From Merdiplasma sp905207905 (GTDB lineage: Bacteria; Bacillota; Clostridia; Lachnospirales; Lachnospiraceae), in NCBI GenBank assembly GCA_902475025.1, contig CABRXX010000094.1:1-7443 (forward strand): a stretch of DNA of 7,443 nt, in the 5' to 3' direction. The first letter of the stretch is position 1, and each line of letters starts with the position of its first letter. Shown here piece after piece: positions 1-4,405 of this stretch. Both the position numbers and the translations under genes were made by a program. Under the pieces are notes generated by a model. The model ran no database searches and was not told the DNA's origin. It saw only the letters and a list, made by a program, of their open reading frames with translations.

Positions 1-62
1 GTAATGAAGCAAACCAGGCAAAAGTCAACGAAATTATTTTCGTGATAGAAAGCAGAAGATAA
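1..62 (+). CDS. 3' end of an unidentified gene (partial)
   Basis: Frame 3 is open from the window edge to a TAA at 60-62 and encodes 19 visible residues ending in VIESRR. The other two forward frames stop early (TAA at 2-4) or give a less natural tail. A strong terminator begins 7 nt after the stop, which supports this as the end of a real gene. Too little is visible to assign a family or function. The low-GC composition matches the accessory genes that follow. Confidence 0.4.
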   Translation, partial: NEANQAKVNEIIFVIESRR

Positions 63-68
63 AAACAA

Positions 69-113
69 CCCTCAATGTGAAGCGGAAAGCAGCCACACAT
101 TGAGGGATTTTTA
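69..113 (+). terminator. Rho-independent terminator after the left-edge gene
   Basis: A perfect 11-bp stem, CCCTCAATGTG (69-79) against CACATTGAGGG (96-106), has a 16-nt loop and is followed by ATTTTTAT. It separates the left-edge gene from the promoter at 143-171, so the small genes downstream form their own transcription unit. Confidence 0.85.
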
Positions 114-125
114 TAAAAAATAAAA

Positions 126-163
126 ATATGTCGTAATATGTATTGACATATGCCGACATATGT
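126..163 (+). promoter_or_regulatory. Phased half-site array, probable operator
   Basis: TATGT occurs at 127-131 and 137-141, ACATA (its complement) at 146-150 and 156-160, and TATGT again at 159-163. The first four starts are 9 to 10 bp apart, so the sites lie on one face of the helix. GACATATG is an exact direct repeat at 145-152 and 155-162. ATATGTCG (126-133) is inverted against CGACATAT (154-161). The array covers the -35 box and most of the spacer, where a bound protein would block RNA polymerase. The RHH protein encoded at 499-720 is a plausible ligand by position, but this is inference. Confidence 0.6.
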
Positions 164-171
164 TATATAAT
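143..171 (+). promoter_or_regulatory. Consensus sigma-A promoter of the small-gene cluster
   Basis: TTGACA at 143-148 and TATAAT at 166-171 are both perfect matches to consensus, separated by the optimal 17 bp. Transcription should start near 178-180, leaving a leader of about 50 nt before the ATG at 230. A promoter this strong on a mobile-type element is normally held down by a repressor, and it is overlapped by the half-site array at 126-163. Confidence 0.88.
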
Positions 172-229
172 AAAGACAGTTAAGAGAGATACTTAACGAA
201 TACATGGGCAAGCATAGAAAGGAGATAAC

Positions 230-376
230 ATGAGCGAGAACATGACAGATAAGCAAATGGAAGTAATCCTTAACCTGGTAGCCGATAAATTCAGTAATTG
301 CAAGAACATGGAAGAGGTTGCCAAGGCGGTGCAGGAAGTCAGAGACATGGCAAAAAAAGAAAAGCCTAACGAATAG
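230..376 (+). CDS. 48-aa hypothetical acidic/basic helical small protein
   Basis: The ATG at 230 is preceded by AAAGGAG (218-224) with a 5-nt gap, a strong SD, and the gene is the first one behind the consensus promoter. The product has 48 residues, starts MSENMTDKQMEVILNLVADK and ends KKEKPNE. It is soluble, rich in charged residues and predicted by eye to be almost all helix (residues 6-42), with no membrane segment, signal or catalytic motif. I do not recognise a named family. Similar small proteins are common near conjugative or mobilisable elements in gut Clostridia (general impression, not searched). It lies in the same orientation as, and 122 nt before, the RHH gene. The stop codon lies inside the hairpin at 361-381. 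Confidence 0.78.
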   Translation: MSENMTDKQMEVILNLVADKFSNCKNMEEVAKAVQEVRDMAKKEKPNE

Positions 377-381
377 GCTTT
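361..381 (+). other. Hairpin spanning the stop codon of the 48-aa gene
   Basis: AAAGCCTA (361-368) and TAGGCTTT (374-381) form a perfect 8-bp stem with a 5-nt loop; the TAG stop (374-376) is in the right arm. On the plus strand only three U residues follow, so it is a weak terminator in that direction. Read on the minus strand it is followed by a long T-rich run (complement of 348-360). GGCTTT (376-381) can also pair with AAAGCC at 411-416, so this hairpin has a competitor. Confidence 0.5.
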
Positions 382-394
382 AGGGGTACAGAAA

Positions 395-453
395 GGGCGG
401 TGGACTTGCCAAAGCCGCCCAAACTGTAAAATTATTATAAATCATTTGGCAAG
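395..453 (+). promoter_or_regulatory. Mutually exclusive RNA pairings before the RHH gene
   Basis: GGGCGG (395-400) pairs with CCGCCC (415-420), with an inner TGG/CCA stem (401-403, 409-411). The 9-nt segment CTTGCCAAA (405-413), which is part of that hairpin, is also perfectly complementary to TTTGGCAAG (445-453). Both pairings cannot form fully at once. The layout resembles an attenuator or translational switch in the 122-nt gap between the 48-aa and RHH genes. No U-tract follows the GC-rich hairpin, so transcription termination is not the obvious outcome. Confidence 0.4.
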
Positions 454-498
454 AGAAAGGAAGAGGGAATTTACCGAAATAGGAAGAGAGGTTGGAAA

Positions 499-720
499 AT
501 GCCAAGAATTAAAACCGGAGAATTTAATCAAATTGCATACCAAAACGAATTTAACAAACGGAATTATGACCGCATAGAAATAAAAGTGCCAAAAGGCAGA
601 AAAGCAGTAATAAAAGCGGCGGCAACGGCAGCAGGGCAAAGCGTAAATGAGTTTATTGCCAAGGCTATTGACGAAAGAATGGAAAGGGACGGAGATAGCG
701 AAGCCGCCCGGAAAGGATAA
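499..720 (+). CDS. Ribbon-helix-helix (Arc/CopG-like) DNA-binding protein
   Basis: The product is a 73-residue, probably dimeric DNA-binding protein. The pattern fits the RHH fold: a flexible basic N-terminus (1-20), a short beta strand YDRIEIKV at 23-30 that would insert into the major groove, helix A around 32-45 and helix B around 49-61 with the GQSVNEFI turn typical of the family. The ATG at 499 has GAGAGG (486-491) 7 nt upstream. Its last codons contain the SD of the next gene (AAAGGA, 712-717) and only 4 nt separate the two, so they are cotranscribed and probably translationally coupled. RHH proteins of this size act as autorepressors, antitoxins or partition/relaxosome accessory factors. 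No toxin-like partner is evident, so autoregulation or an element-maintenance role is more likely. The specific function is not resolved. Confidence 0.85.
   Translation: MPRIKTGEFNQIAYQNEFNKRNYDRIEIKVPKGRKAVIKAAATAAGQSVNEFIAKAIDERMERDGDSEAARKG
697..711 (+). repeat. 15-bp repeat, copy 1 (AGCGAAGCCGCCCGG)
   Basis: An exact 15-bp sequence found again at 939-953. This copy is coding (SEAAR near the C-terminus of the RHH protein); the second lies just past the stop of the 64-aa gene. Confidence 0.8.
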
Positions 721-724
721 GAAT

Positions 725-919
725 ATGAAAACATGGTATTGTGTAACATCTTCATTTGATGATAGGGGCAGAGTGGTAGCCGCTATTACGGCAAGCAAAG
801 AAGCGGAAACGTGCCCGGAAAGCACATACACAAGTACAAGCCGAAAAGATATTTATAATGATTGGTTTGGAAGCACAGAGGAAGCACAAGCATGGGTGGA
901 ACAGACCCGTTGTGCATAA
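725..919 (+). CDS. 64-aa hypothetical protein with conserved-looking aromatic N-terminus
   Basis: The ATG at 725 is chosen because AAAGGA (712-717) lies 7 nt upstream and the sequence begins MKTWYCVTSSFDDRGRVVAA. A longer version starting at 647 would overlap most of the RHH gene and has no such SD. The 64-residue product looks like a small alpha/beta domain: a beta strand at 3-9, a turn with DDRG, a second strand at 16-22, a polar stretch with several Thr/Ser, and a C-terminal helix (50-62, TEEAQAWVEQTR). There is no signal peptide or membrane segment. I do not recognise a named family. Tight coupling to the RHH gene suggests a shared role in the element. The three Cys residues (6, 30, 63) do not form an obvious metal site. 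Confidence 0.75.
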   Translation: MKTWYCVTSSFDDRGRVVAAITASKEAETCPESTYTSTSRKDIYNDWFGSTEEAQAWVEQTRCA

Positions 920-938
920 GAACAACCGCCGTGGCGGA

Positions 939-953
939 AGCGAAGCCGCCCGG
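939..953 (+). repeat. 15-bp repeat, copy 2 (AGCGAAGCCGCCCGG)
   Basis: Identical to 697-711, 242 bp downstream. Here it is non-coding or at most part of a 19-codon GTG-started frame (912-971). The GCCGCCCGG at 945-953 is also the exact reverse complement of 1079-1087. Confidence 0.8.
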
Positions 954-978
954 CAATTAAAACGGCCACGCTGACCAT

Positions 979-988
979 GGGCGGCGTG
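979..988 (+). repeat. 10-bp repeat GGGCGGCGTG, copy 1
   Basis: Exact copy at 1081-1090, 102 bp downstream. Each copy can pair with a nearby CACGC or CACGCC arm (967-971 and 1114-1119), so the repeat may mark two similar hairpins. Confidence 0.6.
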
Positions 989-1080
989 AGGGTCCGAAGC
1001 CCCTATAAACAGTTGACGGGTTGCAATGGTGGGCATTGTGGTATTGGTTGACAAGTTTCTGCCAGGGTTTAATGAGAACC

Positions 1081-1090
1081 GGGCGGCGTG
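1081..1090 (+). repeat. 10-bp repeat GGGCGGCGTG, copy 2
   Basis: Second copy of the 979-988 motif. GGCGTG (1085-1090) pairs with CACGCC (1114-1119), in competition with the AGGC/GCCT arm (1100-1103, 1117-1120). Confidence 0.6.
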
Positions 1091-1261
1091 TAGCAGGACA
1101 GGCAAACAGACGGCACGCCTGGGCGGTGAGCAACCGTCCTAACCAAAATAAAAGTTAGGAGCCTGGACCCCACAATGTCCACATCATTGTAAACAGAAAA
1201 AGTATAACGCACCGGGCACAATATGAATTACGATTACCATAGGAATTACTTGCCGGGAAGC

Positions 1262-1301
1262 GATAAAACAACGGCACGGACTTTTTCGTGCCCGTTTTAT
1301 C
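1262..1301 (+). terminator. Long imperfect hairpin just upstream of the transposase SD
   Basis: An outer stem GATAAAAC (1262-1269)/GTTTTATC (1294-1301) and an inner stem GGCACG (1273-1278)/CGTGCC (1287-1292) are separated by a small internal loop (AAC/C); the apical loop is 8 nt. It ends 4 nt before the GAGAGG SD (1306-1311) of the transposase. Transposons often place such a structure before the transposase to stop expression from outside transcripts; that role is inferred from position. It could also end transcripts of the upstream small genes, though its U-run (TTTT, inside the outer stem) is short. Confidence 0.5.
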
Positions 1302-1318
1302 ACAAGAGAGGTAATTTC

Positions 1319-2362
1319 ATGGGAAAATTATTTAAACATTTGAGCCAAAACGATAGAATTAAAATGGAAACCATGTTAAATTCCGGCCATAAAGTAGTAG
1401 AGGTTGCGGAATATTTGCACGTTCATAGAAGCACTATTTATAGGGAGATAAAGAGGGGAGAATATACCCACAGAAATAGCGATTACACCGAGGAAACAAG
1501 GTATAGCAGCGATTTGGGGCAAAAGAACCATGATTGGAACGCCCAGGGAAAAGGGCGGAATATAAAAATAGGAAATGACCGCCCACTTGCGGAGTATATA
1601 GAGGGGAAAATAATAGAAGATAAATATAGCCCGGAAGCGGCATTGGCGGCGGCAGCAGAAAGCGGGATAGAGTTTACTACTTCTATAAGCGTAAGAACAT
1701 TATACCGATACATTGATAAGGGAATTTTCCTCAAACTCACAAACAAAGATTTGCCAGTAAAGGGAAAAAGAAAAAAGCATAATAAAAGGGTTAAGGTGCA
1801 AAAAAGAGCGTCCGCAGGGGAAAGCATAGAGAACCGCCCGGACGAAGTAAAAGACCGAGAAATTTTTGGGCACTGGGAAATGGACACGGTAAAGGGCAAA
1901 CAGGGGGTAACAAAGTCGTGTATGCTCGTTCTTACAGAGAGAAAAACAAGAGATGAAATAATAGTGAAGTCGCCGGACCAAAAGGCGGCCAGTGTAGTAG
2001 AAGCCATTGACCGATTAGAAAGGAAATGGGGCGATATGTTCACAAAGGTATTTAGAAGCATTACCGTAGATAATGGCGTGGAGTTTTCAGACTATGAGGG
2101 GTTAGAACGGTCCGTATTACATGAGGGAGAAAAGCGGACCTTTGCTTTTTACTGCCACCCATATAGTAGTTGGGAGAGGGGAACCAATGAGAACAATAAC
2201 CGTCTTATACGCCGTCACATACCAAAAGGGGAAGATTTTGACGAGAAGCAGGACCGGGACATTGAGTATATAGAAAATTGGATAAACAACTATCCAAGGG
2301 GAATTTTCGGTTTTAAGACATCCGCACAACTCTTTGAAGAGGAAATAAAAAAACTGGCTTAG
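1319..2362 (+). CDS. IS30-family DDE transposase, intact
   Basis: This 347-aa protein catalyses DNA cleavage and strand transfer at element ends. I use the ATG at 1319: it has GAGAGG (1306-1311) 7 nt upstream and gives the usual family N-terminus (MGKLFKHLSQNDRIKME). A frame open from 1223 would add 32 unrelated residues encoded across the guard hairpin. Seen in the sequence: an N-terminal helix-turn-helix at about 25-46 (VAEYLHVHRSTIYREIKR), a basic linker at 148-164, then the RNase H-like core. D189 lies in GHWEMDTV, D251 in TVDNGVEF and the likely catalytic glutamate is E286 in SSWERGTNEN, followed by the IS30-type LIRRHIPKG. Length and motifs are complete with no frameshift. The codon style is AT-rich with many AGA/AGG/ATA, unlike the downstream core genes. 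Its stop lies only 70 nt before the rpsU -35 box. Confidence 0.93.
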   Translation: MGKLFKHLSQNDRIKMETMLNSGHKVVEVAEYLHVHRSTIYREIKRGEYTHRNSDYTEETRYSSDLGQKNHDWNAQGKGRNIKIGNDRPLAEYIEGKIIEDKYSPEAALAAAAESGIEFTTSISVRTLYRYIDKGIFLKLTNKDLPVKGKRKKHNKRVKVQKRASAGESIENRPDEVKDREIFGHWEMDTVKGKQGVTKSCMLVLTERKTRDEIIVKSPDQKAASVVEAIDRLERKWGDMFTKVFRSITVDNGVEFSDYEGLERSVLHEGEKRTFAFYCHPYSSWERGTNENNNRLIRRHIPKGEDFDEKQDRDIEYIENWINNYPRGIFGFKTSAQLFEEEIKKLA

Positions 2363-2380
2363 AAAAAATTTCAAAAACTT

Positions 2381-2437
2381 GTCGCAAAACTATTGACAAA
2401 ATATAAGTTGTGAAAAAAGTTGCAAAAACTGTTGACG
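2381..2437 (+). repeat. Two imperfect copies of a GTYGCAAAACTRTTGAC motif
   Basis: GTCGCAAAACTATTGACA (2381-2398) and GTTGCAAAAACTGTTGACG (2419-2437) match at 15 of 18 positions with one extra A in the second copy; the TTGAC parts are 39 bp apart. The second copy supplies the rpsU -35 box. The first lacks a matching -10 at 17 bp. The pair may be a duplicated promoter segment, or an element end lying beside a target that resembles it. Confidence 0.6.
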
Positions 2438-2459
2438 TATTAGAAAAATCTGCTATAAT
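2432..2459 (+). promoter_or_regulatory. rpsU promoter
   Basis: TTGACG (2432-2437) and TATAAT (2454-2459) are spaced 16 bp apart with an extended -10 (TG at 2451-2452). Transcription should start near 2466, giving a leader of about 70 nt before the rpsU ATG. The strength suits a ribosomal protein gene. It appears intact despite the transposase module ending just upstream. Confidence 0.85.
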
Positions 2460-2486
2460 GATTTTAGTGCAGTAAAAATACCCAGA

Positions 2487-2522
2487 CAGTTGTATTGTGC
2501 ACAAATTACAGCTGGAGGGAGG
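2487..2522 (+). promoter_or_regulatory. Leader hairpin abutting the rpsU Shine-Dalgarno
   Basis: CAGTTGTA (2487-2494) pairs with TACAGCTG (2507-2514, one G-U), enclosing a small TTG/CAA stem around TGCA, with a 2-nt bulge. The stem's last G is the first base of GGAGGGAGG (2514-2522), the only strong SD before rpsU. That SD ends 14 nt before the ATG, longer than usual; AGGTG at 2525-2529 is a closer but weak alternative. A hairpin next to the ribosome site of an r-protein gene suggests translational control, for instance by S21 itself, but this is inferred. Confidence 0.45.
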
Positions 2523-2536
2523 TTAGGTGTGAGACA

Positions 2537-2713
2537 ATGACAAATGTAATCGTAAAAGAGAATGAGACTTTGGATAGCGCTTTACGCCGTTTCAAAAGAA
2601 ATTGCGCAAAAGCTGGTATTCAGCAGGAAATTCGTAAAAGAGAGCATTATGAGAAGCCCAGTGTAAGACGTAAGAAAAAATCTGAAGCTGCTCGTAAGCG
2701 TAAATTTAATTAG
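2537..2713 (+). CDS. rpsU: 30S ribosomal protein S21
   Basis: This 58-aa, very basic protein belongs to the small ribosomal subunit and supports mRNA engagement in initiation. It starts MTNVIVKENETLDSALRRFK, continues with the family's RRFKRNCAKAG core (17-27) and the REHYEKPS segment (35-42), and ends in an Arg/Lys-rich tail KKKSEAARKRK. Length is typical for Firmicutes S21. The ATG at 2537 is chosen from homologous start position; a frame open from 2495 would add 14 unrelated residues across the leader hairpin and SD. The gene has its own promoter (2432-2459) and terminator (2727-2754) and marks the start of core chromosome in this window. Confidence 0.97.
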   Translation: MTNVIVKENETLDSALRRFKRNCAKAGIQQEIRKREHYEKPSVRRKKKSEAARKRKFN

Positions 2714-2726
2714 TGTGCAGTCAAAG

Positions 2727-2754
2727 TCCCTGGTCTCATGACCAGGGATTTCTT
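2727..2754 (+). terminator. rpsU terminator
   Basis: TCCCTGGTC (2727-2735) and GACCAGGGA (2740-2748) form a perfect 9-bp stem with a TCAT loop, followed by TTTCTT. The interrupted U-run may allow some read-through into cls, which has no clear promoter of its own in the 31 nt before its start. Confidence 0.88.
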
Positions 2755-2785
2755 ATCTGGAAGGGAAACCAAGCAGGGAGCGGTT

Positions 2786-4330
2786 ATGCAGAAGATTTTC
2801 AAGTGTTTATTTAGCAGGTTATTTATCGTAGGTCTGGCAATTTTGATACAGATCGCCTGGGTAGTGGGATTTATCTATCTGCTGGGCAGCAAGTACCAGT
2901 GGTTTGCCACCGTGGTGGAGATCTTAAGTATCCTGGCAGTGCTTTGGATTGCCAATAAGCGGATCAATCCCTCCTACAAGCTGGCCTGGACCATTCTGAT
3001 TCTCTCAGTTCCTCTTGTGGGCGCGGCGATCTATCTGATGTTTGGGGAATCCCGTCTTGCAAAGGAGATGGAGGAAAGCTTTGCCATGGCGAACCGGGTG
3101 AGCCAGGATGCTATGAGGGAGCAGCCGGAGGATCGCAGCGCTTTGCGGGAGACGGATCTGCAGGTGAATAAGCAGTCCGTGTATCTGAGAGATTATGCGG
3201 GTTTTCCTTTGTACCGCAACACTGCCACAGAATATTTTCCTATTGGGGAGCTTTTGTATCAGCGGATGATCCAGGAGCTGAAAAAGGCAGAGCATTTTAT
3301 TTTCCTGGAATATTTTATTATCAACAACGGTGAAATGTGGCAGAGCATCTTGGATATTCTGGAGGAAAAGGCCAGAGCCGGGGTGGATGTGCGGTTGGTG
3401 TATGACGATATGGGAAGCCTGAACACTCTTCCAGCCAGGTTTTATGAGGAGCTTCGTGCCAGAGGCATCCAGTGCGAGGTATTTAACCGGTTTCGTCCTA
3501 TGATATCCGTAGTTTTAAATAACCGGGATCACCGGAAGATTATGGTGATTGATGGCCATACTGGATTTACCGGAGGCATCAACCTTTCAGATGAGTATAT
3601 TAATAAAAAGGTGCGGTTCGGATACTGGAAAGATACCGGTGTTATGCTGAAAGGGGAAGCGGTCTGGAGCTTTACGGTGATGTTTCTGCAGATGTGGAGC
3701 GTTATGAAAGGAAATACAGAGGAGCTTTTACATTTAGAGCGATACAGAACCCATTACTATTATAAAGAAAATTTCGAAGAGGATGGTTTTGTACAGCCCT
3801 ACAGTGACACGCCCCTGGATCATGAGACGGTGGGAGAAAATGTATATCTGAATATCATCAATCAGGCCAAGCAGTATGTGTATATTTTTACCCCCTACCT
3901 GATTATTGACAACGAGATGATGACCAGCCTCTGCCTGGCAGCCAAAAGCGGTGTGGATGTGCGCATTGTGACTCCCGGCATTCCGGATAAAAAGCTGGTG
4001 TTTCTTCTCACCCGTTCCTACTATGAGCAGCTGATTGATTCCGGAGTGCGGATCTATGAATATACCCCTGGTTTCATTCATGCCAAATCCTTTGTCTGCG
4101 ACGACGAGGTGGCTACTGTGGGGACTATCAATATGGATTACCGCAGCCTGTATCTTCATTTTGAGTGCGGCGTGTGGATGTACCGCTCCAGGGCAGTGAT
4201 GCAGGTGAAGGCGGATGCGCTGGATACCTTTGCCCATTCCAGAGAGGTTACGAAAGAATATTGCAGGAGCAGAAATATGGGAACCAGACTGACCCAAAGC
4301 CTTCTGCGGCTGATGGCACCCATGCTGTAG
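2786..4330 (+). CDS. cls: Cardiolipin synthase (phospholipase D superfamily)
   Basis: The 514-aa membrane enzyme joins two phosphatidylglycerol molecules into cardiolipin plus glycerol at the cytoplasmic membrane. The start at 2786 has AGGGAG (2775-2780) 5 nt upstream and gives a natural N-terminus; a frame open from 2738 begins inside the rpsU terminator loop. Hydrophobic segments lie at about 12-33, 41-56 and 67-87 (PLDc_N region), then two PLD domains. The HKD motifs are complete: H249-K251-D256 in DHRKIMVIDG followed by GFTGGINLSDEY, and H432-K434-D439 in FIHAKSFVCDD followed by GTINMDYRSL. Length matches the bacterial Cls family. Which paralogue this is cannot be told, since many Clostridia carry several. 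It sits between rpsU and a cell-wall carboxypeptidase, with terminators on both sides. Confidence 0.95.
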   Translation: MQKIFKCLFSRLFIVGLAILIQIAWVVGFIYLLGSKYQWFATVVEILSILAVLWIANKRINPSYKLAWTILILSVPLVGAAIYLMFGESRLAKEMEESFAMANRVSQDAMREQPEDRSALRETDLQVNKQSVYLRDYAGFPLYRNTATEYFPIGELLYQRMIQELKKAEHFIFLEYFIINNGEMWQSILDILEEKARAGVDVRLVYDDMGSLNTLPARFYEELRARGIQCEVFNRFRPMISVVLNNRDHRKIMVIDGHTGFTGGINLSDEYINKKVRFGYWKDTGVMLKGEAVWSFTVMFLQMWSVMKGNTEELLHLERYRTHYYYKENFEEDGFVQPYSDTPLDHETVGENVYLNIINQAKQYVYIFTPYLIIDNEMMTSLCLAAKSGVDVRIVTPGIPDKKLVFLLTRSYYEQLIDSGVRIYEYTPGFIHAKSFVCDDEVATVGTINMDYRSLYLHFECGVWMYRSRAVMQVKADALDTFAHSREVTKEYCRSRNMGTRLTQSLLRLMAPML

Positions 4331-4354
4331 AAAAGGCCGGGTTCAGTCATAAAA

Positions 4355-4405
4355 CGTCGGACATTCTATTATATATTAATAAATAGAATGTCCGGCGGTT
4401 TTTTT
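4355..4405 (+). terminator. Strong cls terminator overlapping the next gene's ribosome site
   Basis: A 16-bp stem, 4355-4370 against 4382-4397 with a single G-U pair and an 11-nt AT loop, is followed by G and seven T residues (4399-4405). The next base is the A of the carboxypeptidase start codon at 4406. The only SD-like sequence for that gene, GGCGG (4394-4398), lies in the 3' arm of the stem. The structure can therefore end cls transcripts and, in any read-through RNA, hide the downstream ribosome site. Confidence 0.92.

Larger units (their letters stand above)
920..1261 (+). other. Gene-poor, GC-rich segment with extensive potential RNA structure
   Basis: No ORF with a credible SD and protein-like composition was found here, although GC is higher than in the flanking accessory genes. 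Complementary arms are numerous: CCGCC (926-930) or CCGCC (946-950) with GGCGG (933-937); CACGC (967-971) with GCGTG (984-988); GCCGCCCGG (945-953) with CCGGGCGGC (1079-1087); GGGCATTGTGG (1031-1041) with CCACAATGTCC (1170-1180, one G-U pair); and TCCTAAC (1137-1143) with GTTAGGA (1154-1160). Within 1095-1140, AGGA/TCCT closes a junction holding AGGC/GCCT and CGGT/ACCG arms. The last stretch, 1191-1261, looks plain. Possible identities are a structured RNA of the element, an oriT or other cis-acting site, or a degraded remnant. None is established. Confidence 0.4.
1262..2398 (+). mobile_element. IS30-family element or transposase module (ends not defined)
   Basis: The module consists of the guard hairpin, one intact IS30-type transposase and a short AT-rich 3' flank. 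I could not find a convincing pair of 20-30-bp terminal inverted repeats of the kind expected for IS30. The best candidate is CAAAAACTTGTC (2372-2383) against GACAAGTTTCTG (1050-1061), 11 of 12 in inverted orientation, which would make a unit of about 1.35 kb with an unusually long 5' leader. The coordinates given are only the part that clearly belongs to the module. It may be a simple IS, a worn IS, or the end of a larger element using this transposase. Confidence 0.5.

Noticed and set aside
442..831. 129-residue frame on the minus strand across the RHH and 64-aa genes
   Set aside because: It is antisense to two well-supported genes with their own SDs, and its composition looks like a shadow of helical coding sequence.
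499..919. Toxin-antitoxin pair made of the RHH and 64-aa proteins
   Set aside because: Gene order and coupling would fit, but the 64-aa product shows no RelE, MazF, HicA or other toxin motif that I can recognise. A function cannot be claimed.
912..971. 19-codon GTG-started frame overlapping the end of the 64-aa gene
   Set aside because: Very short, no clear SD, and largely made by the 15-bp repeat and GC-rich arms; kept only as context for the repeat.
752..1105. 117-residue minus-strand frame covering part of the structured segment
   Set aside because: Low-complexity, Cys/Arg-rich translation with no SD and overlap with the 64-aa gene; unlikely to be protein coding.
920..1190. Group II intron or known riboswitch
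   Set aside because: No domain V-like GAGC...GTTC hairpin, no intron reverse transcriptase, and no recognisable riboswitch core motif; the transposase downstream is DDE type.
1..1200. CRISPR array or tandem repeat array
   Set aside because: Repeats here are short (8-15 bp), few and irregularly spaced, with no spacer-repeat periodicity.
1223..1318. Extra 32-residue N-terminus for the transposase starting at the ATG at 1223
   Set aside because: No SD precedes it, the residues do not resemble IS30 N-termini, and the frame crosses the guard hairpin. The ATG at 1319 has a good SD and the family start.
2738..2785. Longer cardiolipin synthase start at 2738
   Set aside because: That ATG is in the loop and arm of the rpsU terminator. 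The ATG at 2786 has AGGGAG 5 nt upstream and begins the natural membrane N-terminus.
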